Source: Micromonospora ureilytica (lineage in GTDB: Bacteria; Actinomycetota; Actinomycetes; Mycobacteriales; Micromonosporaceae). From it: a stretch of DNA of 64,000 nucleotides. The notes beneath the pieces were generated by a model. That model had not been told where the DNA came from. It ran no database searches and worked only from the letters and a program-made list of their open reading frames with translations. Positions 9,666 to 17,711 of this stretch are shown here, piece by piece; position 1 is the stretch's first letter, and every line of letters begins with the position of its first letter. The stretch lies in NCBI RefSeq assembly GCF_015751765.1, contig NZ_JADOTX010000001.1, positions 2,294,001 through 2,358,000 on the forward strand, given 5' to 3'. The position numbers were made by a program, and so were the translations under genes.

Positions 9666-10361
9666 ATGATCTGGACGAAGTTCAGAAGCGACCGCACCCC
9701 TCGCCGACTCCACGCCGTGTCCGACCTGCGGTTTCCTGCCAGCGGACGTCAGCACCTACGAAATCGGTATCCCCACCTCAGCGACGACGACATCGTTCTC
9801 GTCGAAACCGCGACCCGGCAGTGGTTCCGGATCATCGCCCGCCAGCCCAACGCGAAGCTGTCGATGCCCTCGGTGGTCGTGGACGACCTGTGGCAGGAGT
9901 TGACCCTCCACGCGCAGGACTACGCCACCTTCTGCGACGCGGCGTTCGGGCGTTCCACGCACCACCGACCGATGTCCGCGATGAGCGGCGACACGACCGA
10001 CGCCAATCGCGGGCCTCTCCTGCTCGCCACGCTGGGCCACGGCCGGCGGGACGAGGGGTGCGGCCCGACCGGCCTTCCTCTGTTGTTCCGGGTGGACCAG
10101 GAACTGCACATCCGCGATGGCAACCGCTACCTGGCCGACTGCGGAGGCCGAGGCGAATGCTTCCCGGTTTCCGGGCGGGTCTGCCTGCAGCACCTGGCAG
10201 GGCCGGGCAAGCGGCCCAAACCAGCCGGCATTCGCGGCGATCTGCCCTTCAACGACGGCCGCCACGGCTACGCCGGCGGCGGAGGCGGCGGCGGCGAGTT
10301 CAGCGGTGGGGGCGATGGCGGAGGCGGCGACGGCGGTGGGGGCGGTGGGGGCGGCAACTGA
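9666..10361 (+). CDS. Conserved protein with glycine-rich C-terminus
   Basis: A 231-residue protein. The ATG at 9666 follows a GGAAG-type ribosome site; a TTG start at 9531 is also in frame but weaker. The body resembles a conserved bacterial family I recognise by its text but cannot assign a function to: an N-terminal part with LRNRYPHLSDDDI and WFRII, a short helical part with VVVDDLWQELTLH, then a stretch with DEGCGPTGLPLLFRVD and DGNRYLADCGGRGECFP containing several cysteines. The last 35 or so residues are almost all glycine with scattered Asp, Glu, Ser and Phe. There is no signal peptide or membrane segment, so the protein is probably cytosolic. The cysteines could bind metal, but this is only inference. 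No partner gene lies nearby on the same strand. Confidence 0.75.
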   Translation: MIWTKFRSDRTPRRLHAVSDLRFPASGRQHLRNRYPHLSDDDIVLVETATRQWFRIIARQPNAKLSMPSVVVDDLWQELTLHAQDYATFCDAAFGRSTHHRPMSAMSGDTTDANRGPLLLATLGHGRRDEGCGPTGLPLLFRVDQELHIRDGNRYLADCGGRGECFPVSGRVCLQHLAGPGKRPKPAGIRGDLPFNDGRHGYAGGGGGGGEFSGGGDGGGGDGGGGGGGGN

Positions 10362-10638
10362 GGCCCGGCTCGGCCACCTGGGACGGTCGGCACCTTGTCA
10401 GCGGGCGTGGCGTTCTGCGGCCGTATGCCACCAGGCGGGCGGGCTAGGGTGGGTGACCGTCGCAGTCGGCTGGTCAGGGTGCAGGCCGATTCTCCAAAGA
10501 AGTCCTGACCCACCAGGCCAAGCGACAGTCGGCCGCAGAAACAGCATTGTTCAGGGACACCCGCGTCGCGGAACTGATCCTCGTGGGAGCCGACGTCCCG
10601 CACCCGGATTCCCCCGCTCGGACAATGAGGCGCTGAGA

Positions 10639-11157
10639 CTAGCGGAGCCGGGTCAGCGCGGTCACCGTCCGGTCCGTGCCGTCGTAGCTGCGCGCGGCGT
10701 CGAAGTCGCCCGTCGGGCGCTGCCCACAGGCGACGGCGCGGGCCAACCGCAGGTCCGCGTTGCGGAACCGCAGGGCCAGGCTCAGGTGCGGCACCCACAC
10801 CTCCGGCGCGTGCCACGGGCGGTGTCCGTCGGCCTCGGCGAGGACGTCCCAGACGGCGGCGTGCAGCGCGGTCAGCGCCGGAGTGGGTCGGACGAGCCAG
10901 ACCAGTGGGGCGCTGCCGTCGAGGACGACGACCCGGTCTAGCGGCACCGGCACCGGCAGCGCGGCGTCGAACAGCTCGGCCAGGCGGTGCTCGACTCCCG
11001 GCGGGAACTCGTCGACGGCGGCGAGGGTGAGGTGCGGCCGGTTGGTCGGGTGGGTGTTGCGGGCCAGGCTGGGCAACCCGGCGGCGGCCAGACGGCCCCA
11101 GACCGCCCGGACCGCGACCTCCAGGCCGGGTGAGCAGACCAGTTCCACAGTACGCAC
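10639..11157 (-). CDS. 2'-5' RNA ligase family / 2H phosphoesterase
   Basis: A 172-residue protein with the two HxTx-type catalytic motifs that define the 2H phosphoesterase superfamily: HLTL at residues 42-45 and HLSL at 124-127, spaced as in bacterial LigT/ThpR proteins. Family members open or hydrolyse 2',3'-cyclic phosphates, or ligate 2'-5' RNA ends in vitro; the substrate here cannot be read from sequence. It starts with GTG at 11157, and the upstream ribosome site is weak. It reads in the same direction as the LtrA gene, 60 bases downstream of it, so the two may share a transcript. It is probably cytosolic, with no export signal. Confidence 0.85.
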   Translation of the reverse strand: MRTVELVCSPGLEVAVRAVWGRLAAAGLPSLARNTHPTNRPHLTLAAVDEFPPGVEHRLAELFDAALPVPVPLDRVVVLDGSAPLVWLVRPTPALTALHAAVWDVLAEADGHRPWHAPEVWVPHLSLALRFRNADLRLARAVACGQRPTGDFDAARSYDGTDRTVTALTRLR

Positions 11158-11217
11158 GCGCCTACGCTAGCCGGACGGTTCACGCCGCCCCCACGGATCG
11201 GAACCGAGCCACACCCT

Positions 11218-12417
11218 TCAGGCTGAGTGGCGGCGGTGAGCGTCCCCGGCCGACACCGGGTTGACCTCACCCGCGATCCGGGCGCGGTGGGTCAGATCGA
11301 AGATGGCGACGACGGTGATGGTGGCCGCGCCCAGCAGGCCCACCGCCAGCGGCGGGAGTCGCGCCGCGACCGGGCTCAGGATCAGGCACGCCACCACGGC
11401 CGCGAGGCAGTGCCTCGTCAGGCGGCCGAACACCCAGATCTCGAAGATCATCCGCCCGATGAGGAAGGTCAGCGGCCCGACCAGGATCGCCACGACGTTG
11501 CCGGCCGACCGCTGCGCGTCGGGCTCCTTCAGCATCAGTTCGCCTCCGATGCCGGTGAGCAGGATGCCCGCCACCATCACCAGGTGGGTGTAGCTCGCCC
11601 GGAGGTTGAGCCGGTACGGGTCCACCGCGGTGTCGATCTTCACGGCGAGGCTGCTCGTGGTGCGATAGAAGTAGGTCCACCAGAGGAAGACCACCGTCCA
11701 GAAGGTGAGCAGAAATGCTGTGGTGTCCGCCAGGTCCCGCGTCGATAACCGGTAGAAGTTGCCGGTGGCCAGGATCGTCTCGCCGAGGGCCAGGATGATG
11801 AACTGCCGGTACCGCTCGTTCAGGTGTTCGCCCGAGAGGTGCCACTCGTTGGCCCGCGCCCGGCCGAGCCACGGCACTGGCCATCCCAGGACCGGCCCCG
11901 AGTAGTCGATCGCCAGCGCGCATGCCCACAGCAGGACTCGGGCTTCGCCGCCGCTGGCCGCCGCCCCGGCGAACCAGACCGTCGCGGACATCAAATACCA
12001 GACGACTCCCCGTACCGGCCGACGCCAGGCCGGGGTGCCGCGCAGGTAGAGGGCCATGACCAGGGTCCGGCCGAGGTGGATCCCCAGGTACGCGCTCACG
12101 AAGACGAAGCCCTGGTCACCGAAGGCGTCCGGAACGTTGATGGACATCAGCAGGCTGCCGAGCATGACGCAGATGATCAGGATCTGCACCGTGGGCCGTT
12201 CGCAGTCGAGGCTGTCGGTGGCCAGGTTGGTGTTGTACCAGATCCACCAGAAGGCCAGCAGGAAGATCACGGCCTGCGCGTCGGCGAGCAGACTGGGCTC
12301 CTCGACCAGGGTCGCCGACAAGCGGCCGAGGGTGAAGATGAAGACGAGGTCGAAGAACAGCTCGACGGCGCTGGACCGCACCGGGTCGACCGGACCCGCC
12401 GCGACTTTCCTGGGCAT
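11218..12417 (-). CDS. Low-temperature requirement protein A (LtrA) family membrane protein
   Basis: A 399-residue polytopic membrane protein of the LtrA family. The N-terminal family signature is clear: VELFFDLVFIFTLGRLS followed by a helix ending in FWWIWYNTNL. About ten hydrophobic segments run to the C-terminus, and an ILALGETIL motif sits mid-protein, as in other members. LtrA was first linked to growth at low temperature in Listeria; the biochemical function is not established, and many actinobacteria carry several copies. The start ATG at 12417 leaves a short soluble N-terminus. It lies 56 bases downstream of the response-regulator gene on the same strand, so it could be the last gene of that transcript. 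Confidence 0.9.
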   Translation of the reverse strand: MPRKVAAGPVDPVRSSAVELFFDLVFIFTLGRLSATLVEEPSLLADAQAVIFLLAFWWIWYNTNLATDSLDCERPTVQILIICVMLGSLLMSINVPDAFGDQGFVFVSAYLGIHLGRTLVMALYLRGTPAWRRPVRGVVWYLMSATVWFAGAAASGGEARVLLWACALAIDYSGPVLGWPVPWLGRARANEWHLSGEHLNERYRQFIILALGETILATGNFYRLSTRDLADTTAFLLTFWTVVFLWWTYFYRTTSSLAVKIDTAVDPYRLNLRASYTHLVMVAGILLTGIGGELMLKEPDAQRSAGNVVAILVGPLTFLIGRMIFEIWVFGRLTRHCLAAVVACLILSPVAARLPPLAVGLLGAATITVVAIFDLTHRARIAGEVNPVSAGDAHRRHSA

Positions 12418-12473
12418 TTGCCCATTTTCGCAGTCGATCGGAAGACGAGGACTCGACTGTCTTTATTGACGGG

Positions 12474-13079
12474 TCAGAGCCAGCCGTTGTCCCGAGCGGT
12501 GCGGACGGCCTCGGCCCGGTCGGCGGCGCCGAGCTTCTGCACGGCGGCGGAGAGGTGGTTGCGCACGGTGCCGGTGGACAGGTGCACCCGGCGGGCGATC
12601 ACGGCGACCGGTGCGCCGACCTCGGCCAGCCGCAGCGTCTCCAGTTCTCGTGGGGTCAGCGGGCACGGGGGCAGGGTCAGCGCGTCGGCGGCCAGCGACG
12701 GGTCGACGTAGCGACCTCCGGCGTGCACCCGGCGGATCACGTCGGCCAGGGCCCAACCCGGCGAGCCCTTGGGCAGGAACCCTCGGGCGCCGGCGGTCAA
12801 CGCGTGGCGCAGGTGCCCGGGGCGGCCGTGTCCGGTCAGCACGACCACCGCGCAGTCGGGTCGGACCCGGCTCAGCTCGGCGGCTACCGCGATGCCGTCC
12901 AGGCCGGGCATCTCCAGGTCCACCACTGCCACGTCCGGGCGGTGCGCCAGTGCCGCGGTGACGGCCGCCGGCCCATCGGCGGCGTGTGCCACCACCTCGA
13001 TGTCCGGTTCCAGGTCGAGCAGCGCGGCGACGGCGACCCGGATCAGGTCCTCGTCGTCGGCGAGCAGGACGCGGATCAC
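12474..13079 (-). CDS. NarL/LuxR-family response regulator (DesR-like)
   Basis: A 201-residue two-domain regulator. The receiver domain has the acidic pair D8/D9, the phosphoacceptor D54 in VVDLEMPG, T82 and K104. The C-terminal LuxR-type helix-turn-helix begins near LTPREL and ends about residue 190, with STGTVRNHL in the recognition region. The ATG overlaps the stop of the kinase gene by four bases (ATGA at 13076-13079), so the two are translationally coupled and very probably work as a pair. The resemblance to DesR is structural only. Candidate targets are the divergent membrane protein at 14363, LtrA and the operon itself; the nested palindromes at 14276-14318 are a possible binding site. 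Confidence 0.93.
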   Translation of the reverse strand: MIRVLLADDEDLIRVAVAALLDLEPDIEVVAHAADGPAAVTAALAHRPDVAVVDLEMPGLDGIAVAAELSRVRPDCAVVVLTGHGRPGHLRHALTAGARGFLPKGSPGWALADVIRRVHAGGRYVDPSLAADALTLPPCPLTPRELETLRLAEVGAPVAVIARRVHLSTGTVRNHLSAAVQKLGAADRAEAVRTARDNGWL

Positions 13080-14230
13080 GACCGCGCCGGCACTGTGGCT
13101 TCGAGGGTGAAGATCGCGCCCTCCCGGCGTACCCGCAGCTCGCCACCGGCAGCGGCGAGCCGGTCGGCCAGCCCACGCAGGCCGTGGCTGTGCGCGTCCG
13201 GGGCACTGTCGTCGGCGCCGTCGTTGGCCACCGTCATCCTGGCCACGTCATCCTCCCGATCGATGCGGATCCGACACCAGTCGGCCCGGCTGTGCCGCAG
13301 CACGTTGGTGCTCGCCTCCCGCAGCACCGCCGCCAGCTCGATGGCGGCGGGCTGCGGCAGGTCCGCCGGTAGTGGCAGAACCGTGCACCGCACCCCGCAG
13401 GAGCGCAGCACCCCCACCACCGCGGTGAGCTGTTCGTCGAGGTCGACGGCCCGATAGCCGTGCACGGTCTCCCGTACCTCGCTCAGCGCGGAGGCGGCCA
13501 ACCGTTGCACCTCGGCGGCTTCCCGCCCGGCCCGTTCCGGGTCGACCGGGGCGAGCCGGGCGGCGAGTTCGGCCTTCAACGCGATCACCGTGAGGCGGTG
13601 CCCCAGTACGTCGTGCACGTCGCGGGCGAAGCGCAGCCGCTCCTCGGCGGCGGCCAGCCGGGCCTGGGCGGCCTGGCCCTGCCGGGCCTCGACGAGCAGG
13701 TCCCAGAACCAGACCTGGAGCCCGTTGACGGCGGCCACGGCCACGCCGATCCCGCCGGTCACGGCGAGGTGGCGCGGGACGGAACCGCCGGTCCACCAGG
13801 CCACCGCGACCGCCACCGCCAGGACGCCGACCGCGACCGCCAGCGCGGCCCGCCACCGCACCAGCAGCGGCGTCATGCCGATCAGCGCCGCACCGAGCCA
13901 GGCCCAGGTCGGCCACCTGCCGGCCGCCACCGGACCCACCAGCGGGACGGTCAGCACCGCCACCACGACCAGGCTCAGCTCGGCCCGACGCCGCCAGCGC
14001 CTGTCGAGCCACGGCGTCACGGCCGCGTACAGGACGCCGGTCTGGGCGATCACGAAGGCGAGGATGCCGACCGCGCCGAGCGCCACCCGGCCCGGGTCGG
14101 GCTCGCGGGTCAGGCCGACCGCCGGTAGCAGGACGCTCGCCCAGACGCCGGTGGCCAACGACACCAGTGTCGCCTGCCGGGCGCGGCGCAGCCGGCGGTC
14201 CGCCCGGGGAGTCACCGCCTCGCTCGCCAC
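13076..14230 (-). CDS. Membrane sensor histidine kinase, HisKA_3/DesK type
   Basis: A 384-residue kinase. The N-terminal half (about residues 20-180) holds five or six transmembrane segments with almost no extracellular loop, typical of intramembrane-sensing kinases. The phosphoacceptor is H206 in RDVHDVLGH, the HisKA_3 signature that partners NarL-type regulators. The ATPase domain follows, with an N-box at LREASTNVLRHS and a glycine box at HGLRGLADRL. The start ATG at 14230 faces the divergent membrane-protein gene across a 132-base gap carrying nested dyads. A membrane or envelope cue is likely from the architecture; the actual signal is unknown. Confidence 0.92.
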   Translation of the reverse strand: MASEAVTPRADRRLRRARQATLVSLATGVWASVLLPAVGLTREPDPGRVALGAVGILAFVIAQTGVLYAAVTPWLDRRWRRRAELSLVVVAVLTVPLVGPVAAGRWPTWAWLGAALIGMTPLLVRWRAALAVAVGVLAVAVAVAWWTGGSVPRHLAVTGGIGVAVAAVNGLQVWFWDLLVEARQGQAAQARLAAAEERLRFARDVHDVLGHRLTVIALKAELAARLAPVDPERAGREAAEVQRLAASALSEVRETVHGYRAVDLDEQLTAVVGVLRSCGVRCTVLPLPADLPQPAAIELAAVLREASTNVLRHSRADWCRIRIDREDDVARMTVANDGADDSAPDAHSHGLRGLADRLAAAGGELRVRREGAIFTLEATVPARS

Positions 14231-14275
14231 GCACCGATCCTAGGACCGTCCCGCGCATGCCCCACCCCTGCGAAC

Positions 14276-14318
14276 CGTCACGGTCGGGCCGTGCGGTCCG
14301 CACGGTTTTCCCGTGACG
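14276..14318. promoter_or_regulatory. Nested inverted repeats between kinase operon and membrane protein gene
   Basis: The inner dyad is two 8-base arms, 14289-14296 (CCGTGCGG) and 14298-14305 (CCGCACGG), around one base. An outer dyad of 8-base arms flanks it at 14276-14283 (CGTCACGG) and 14311-14318 (CCGTGACG). The position, in the middle of a divergent intergenic region, suggests an operator controlling both directions. TTTT follows the inner dyad on the plus strand, so a hairpin attenuator cannot be excluded. Confidence 0.5.
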
Positions 14319-14362
14319 AACGGGTCTGCCGGCCACACCGGGGGCACCGGCAGGGTCGAGGC

Positions 14363-15262
14363 ATGGAAAACACCCGGATGTACGCGGACAGCGCCACCGC
14401 CGTACCGTCACCCACTCCCCTACCCACCGACGACCCGGCGCCCCCGGGCGCGGCACCGGCCAGCAGCAGGCGGCGGCTGCTGTGGCACCTGGGCGAGATG
14501 GCCCTGGCGATGGTCGCCGGGATGCTGCTGCTCGGGCCGTTGTGGGAGCTGGCCGGCACCGCTCTGGGCGTCGGCGAGTCGCTGGCCCGGCCGGAGGTCG
14601 CCGCACTGGTGATGGCCACGAACATGACCGTCGGGATGACGGTGGCGATGCGTTACCGGGCGCACCGCTGGCACGCGGTCGGTGAGATGGCCGCCGCGAT
14701 GTACGTCCCGTTCCTGCTGCTGTTCGTGCCGTTTCGGGTCGGCCTGATCGACGCCGACGCGCTGCTGCTCGGCGGTCACCTGCTGATGATTCCCGCGATG
14801 GTGCTGGTGGCTCTCCGGCACCGACACCAGCCGTCGGCGCCGGTACGCCGACACCGGGTCGTGGTGGCGCTCGCCCACCGCTGGCCGGCCGTGTTGGCGC
14901 TGCTGCTGACCGTGGACATGTGGGTCGACCCGAGCGTGCTCAGCCCGTGGACGATGCTGGTGCTGCCCGGCGGCTACCTGGTGATCGGCATGGCCCGCCG
15001 CACGCTGGGCGGGCGGGGCGTGCTCGCCGCCCAACTCGTCGGTCTGGCCGTCTGGGTCGCCCTGACGGTGGGCGCGGTGCTGGCCGGCGGGCGGACCGCG
15101 GACTGGCTGGTGGCGTTCGGGTGGTTGGCGCACGCCGGCTGGGACGTGGCGCACCACCGCAACCGCCGGGTGGTGCCGCGTAGCTACGCCGAGTTCTGCG
15201 TGGTGCTCGACGTGGCCCTCGCCGCGGTGATGGTGCTGGCCATCCTGACCACCGACGCCTGA
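14363..15262 (+). CDS. Polytopic membrane protein of unknown function
   Basis: A 299-residue protein. The ATG at 14363 follows a purine-rich GGGTCGAGG; an earlier in-frame start would run into the palindromic region and is less likely. The first 35 residues are proline- and serine-rich and cytosolic in style. Seven or eight hydrophobic helices follow, with MTVGMTVAMRYRAHRW between helices 2 and 3 and a conserved-looking GWDVAHHRNRRVVP near the C-terminal end. The histidine-rich loop could bind a metal or haem, but this is speculation. It is divergent from the DesK/DesR-like pair and is a plausible regulated target or sensor partner. Confidence 0.75.
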   Translation: MENTRMYADSATAVPSPTPLPTDDPAPPGAAPASSRRRLLWHLGEMALAMVAGMLLLGPLWELAGTALGVGESLARPEVAALVMATNMTVGMTVAMRYRAHRWHAVGEMAAAMYVPFLLLFVPFRVGLIDADALLLGGHLLMIPAMVLVALRHRHQPSAPVRRHRVVVALAHRWPAVLALLLTVDMWVDPSVLSPWTMLVLPGGYLVIGMARRTLGGRGVLAAQLVGLAVWVALTVGAVLAGGRTADWLVAFGWLAHAGWDVAHHRNRRVVPRSYAEFCVVLDVALAAVMVLAILTTDA

Positions 15263-15367
15263 CCGAGGCCGCCACCGGGATCATGGAACAGCCGCAGCAC
15301 GAGCCCGGGGACAGCTCTTGTGGCGGTCGCCGCAACGGCCCGGACGGCGTGATGAAAGGCTTGGCAC

Positions 15368-17101
15368 ATGAGTTCCGCACCTGCACAGCACGACGCACCG
15401 ATTGACGCCACGCCCGACGGCACCGACGAGGTGAGCGCCTTCACCGAGCTCGGGCTGCGCGCCGAGCTGTTGGGCGCGCTCGCCGCCCTCGGGTACGAGG
15501 AGCCGACCCCCATCCAGCGGGAGGCTATCCCACCGCTCCTGGAGGGTCGAGACCTGCTGGGTCAGGCGGCCACCGGCACCGGCAAGACGGCCGCGTTCGC
15601 GCTGCCGTTGCTGAACCTCATGACGCCCCACCGCCAGGGCGGCGACCCGGTGGCGCTGGTGCTGGTGCCGACCCGGGAGCTGGCGGTGCAGGTCTCCGAG
15701 GCGTTCCACCGCTACGGCAAGGACCTGGGCGCGCGGGTGCTGCCGATCTACGGTGGGCAGCCGATCGGGCGGCAGCTGCGGGCACTGGACAGCGGCGTCG
15801 ACGTGGTGGTGGCCACCCCGGGGCGGGCCCTCGATCACATCGCCCGGGGCACCCTGCGCCTCGGTGGGTTGGCGACGGTCGTGCTCGACGAGGCCGACGA
15901 GATGCTCGACATGGGCTTCGCCGAGGACATCGAGGCGATCCTGGAGCACGCTCCGGCGCAGCGTCAGACGGTGCTCTTCTCGGCCACCATGCCGTCGCGC
16001 ATCGACGGGATGGCCCGCCAGCACCTGCGGGAACCGGTCCGGATCGAGATCGGCCGCGAGCAGACGGTCGCGGGTGAGGCGCCCCGGGTGCGGCAGAGCG
16101 CGTACATCGTGACCCGGGCGCACAAGCCGGCCGCGCTGGGTCGGGTGTTGGACGTGGAGTCCCCGACCGCGGCGATCGTGTTCTGCCGCAGCCGGGAAGA
16201 GGTCGACCGGTTGACCGAGACGATGAACGGTCGGGGCTACCGCTCCGAGGCGCTGCACGGTGGCATGAGCCAGGAGCAGCGCGACCGGGTCATGGGCCGG
16301 CTGCGGGCGGGCACCGCCGACCTGCTGGTGGCCACGGACGTGGCGGCCCGTGGGCTGGACGTCGAGCAGCTGACCCACGTCGTCAACTACGACGTGCCGT
16401 CCGCCCCGGAGTCGTACGTGCACCGGATCGGTCGGGTGGGTCGGGCTGGCCGCGAGGGCGTGGCGATCACCCTCGCCGAGCCGCGTGAGCACCGGATGCT
16501 CAAGACCATCGAGCGGGTGACCGGCCAGCGGATCACCATCGACAAGATCCCCACCGTGGCGGACATGCGTACCCGGCGGTTGGAGATGACCCAGGCGGCC
16601 CTGCGCGAGAGTCTGCTGGAGGACGACCTCGACCCGTTCCGGGTGATCGTGGAGACGTTGACCGACGAGTTCGACCTGATGGAGGTCGCCCTCGCCGCCG
16701 TGAAGCTGGCCCACGAGGTGACGTCGCCGGGTTCCGACGACGAGCAGGAGATCCCGCAGGTTCCGGTCCGGGGGCCGCGCGAGGGTCGGCCGGAGGCCGG
16801 TGGCCGGGGCGGCGATCGGCGGGGCGGTGGCCGGCCACGCTCCGGCGGTGGCAACACCGTCCAGGTCTTCGTCGGCCTGGGTCGACGTGCCGGGGTGCGC
16901 CCGCAGGATCTGGTCGGCGCGATCACCGGGGAGACGGGCATCCGCGGCCGGGACATCGGTTCGATCGAGATCGCCGACCGGTTCTCGCTGGTGGAGGTGC
17001 CGCAGGGGGTGGCCGACGAGGTCATCTCCGGGTTGCGCTCCAGCACGATCAAGGGCCGCAAGGCCACCGTGCGCCGGGACCGCGGCGGCGACGAGCGCTG
17101 A
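15368..17101 (+). CDS. deaD: DEAD-box ATP-dependent RNA helicase with DbpA-type C-terminal domain
   Basis: A 577-residue helicase. The first RecA-like domain has a Q motif near PTPIQ (47-50), Walker A AATGTGKT (67-74), PTREL, DEAD (174-177) and SAT (205-207). The second has the RGLD region and HRIGRVGR (352-359). A Gly/Arg-rich linker (about 470-495) leads to a DbpA/CsdA RNA-binding domain, about 495-570. Such proteins unwind short RNA duplexes in ribosome assembly, cold adaptation or mRNA turnover. It is a single gene, with a 105-base leader and a strong hairpin downstream. Assignment to the DeaD/CsdA group rests on the C-terminal domain. Confidence 0.93.
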   Translation: MSSAPAQHDAPIDATPDGTDEVSAFTELGLRAELLGALAALGYEEPTPIQREAIPPLLEGRDLLGQAATGTGKTAAFALPLLNLMTPHRQGGDPVALVLVPTRELAVQVSEAFHRYGKDLGARVLPIYGGQPIGRQLRALDSGVDVVVATPGRALDHIARGTLRLGGLATVVLDEADEMLDMGFAEDIEAILEHAPAQRQTVLFSATMPSRIDGMARQHLREPVRIEIGREQTVAGEAPRVRQSAYIVTRAHKPAALGRVLDVESPTAAIVFCRSREEVDRLTETMNGRGYRSEALHGGMSQEQRDRVMGRLRAGTADLLVATDVAARGLDVEQLTHVVNYDVPSAPESYVHRIGRVGRAGREGVAITLAEPREHRMLKTIERVTGQRITIDKIPTVADMRTRRLEMTQAALRESLLEDDLDPFRVIVETLTDEFDLMEVALAAVKLAHEVTSPGSDDEQEIPQVPVRGPREGRPEAGGRGGDRRGGGRPRSGGGNTVQVFVGLGRRAGVRPQDLVGAITGETGIRGRDIGSIEIADRFSLVEVPQGVADEVISGLRSSTIKGRKATVRRDRGGDER

Positions 17102-17134
17102 GCACGCCGCCGGCGACCGCCGGCCTGAGTACGC

Positions 17135-17169
17135 CGCCGGCGACCGCCGGAGTACGACGGTCGCCGGCG
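17135..17169. terminator. 12-bp perfect hairpin between convergent deaD and DoxX genes
   Basis: Arms 17135-17146 and 17158-17169 are exact reverse complements with an 11-base loop. No T-tract follows. The left arm sits in the second of two near-identical copies of a 27-base unit (17099-17125 and 17126-17150), so the hairpin seems to have grown by local duplication. Confidence 0.7.
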
Positions 17170-17176
17170 TCAAACC

Positions 17177-17581
17177 TCAGAAGGAGTACGGGCCGAAGCG
17201 GCCCCACGCCACCACGGCGGCGAGCAGGAGCAGCACCGCGCAGGTGATCGCGCCCTGGATCTCGGTGCGACGCCCCTCCGCGGTGTCCTGCTTCTTCCTG
17301 TCGCGCAGGTGCACGAGGATGCCGCCGACCATGACGATGACCAGCCCGAGGGCGGCGATCGGGGTGAGCACTGTGGCGATGTCGGTGAGTGGGGGCAGCA
17401 CCAGCCCGAGGGCGGCCAGCAGCTCGACGGTACCGAGTGCCTTGACCTGGGTCGGCGGGACCGGGTCCACCCACCGCATCAGTTCGCGCAACTTGTCCTT
17501 GGGCTGGGTCAGTTTGGCGAAGCCGACGCCGGCGAAGACGACGGCGAGCAGGATCTGGATGATCCAGAGCACCAGGTTCAC
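17177..17581 (-). CDS. DoxX family small membrane protein
   Basis: A 134-residue protein with four hydrophobic helices: about 1-25, 50-70, 72-90 and 108-125. The N-terminal VVFAGVGFAKL followed by a short charged loop is typical of DoxX/DoxX-like proteins. Relatives form quinone- or thiol-linked membrane complexes in oxidative or sulfur metabolism, but for the short single-domain forms the role is not fixed. The upstream region holds the perfect Lon terminator at 17660-17703, so the gene should have its own promoter between 17582 and 17659. It converges with deaD. Confidence 0.8.
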   Translation of the reverse strand: MNLVLWIIQILLAVVFAGVGFAKLTQPKDKLRELMRWVDPVPPTQVKALGTVELLAALGLVLPPLTDIATVLTPIAALGLVIVMVGGILVHLRDRKKQDTAEGRRTEIQGAITCAVLLLLAAVVAWGRFGPYSF

Positions 17582-17659
17582 GGGGGTTCCTCCGGGGGGA
17601 CGCCTCGCGGCGAAGAGGTAGTTGAGGATTCAAGCGAGACAGTAGACCTCACCCACGTA

Positions 17660-17703
17660 CCAAAGGACCCCCGCCGTCTCCGATGACGGCGGGGGTCCTT
17701 TGG
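17660..17703 (-). terminator. 19-bp perfect hairpin terminator of lon
   Basis: Arms 17660-17678 and 17685-17703 are perfect reverse complements around a 6-base loop, starting nine bases past the lon stop codon. The outer AAAGG/CCTTT pairs give a short run of U on the minus transcript, as in intrinsic terminators. Confidence 0.9.
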
Positions 17704-17711
17704 TCGGAGCG

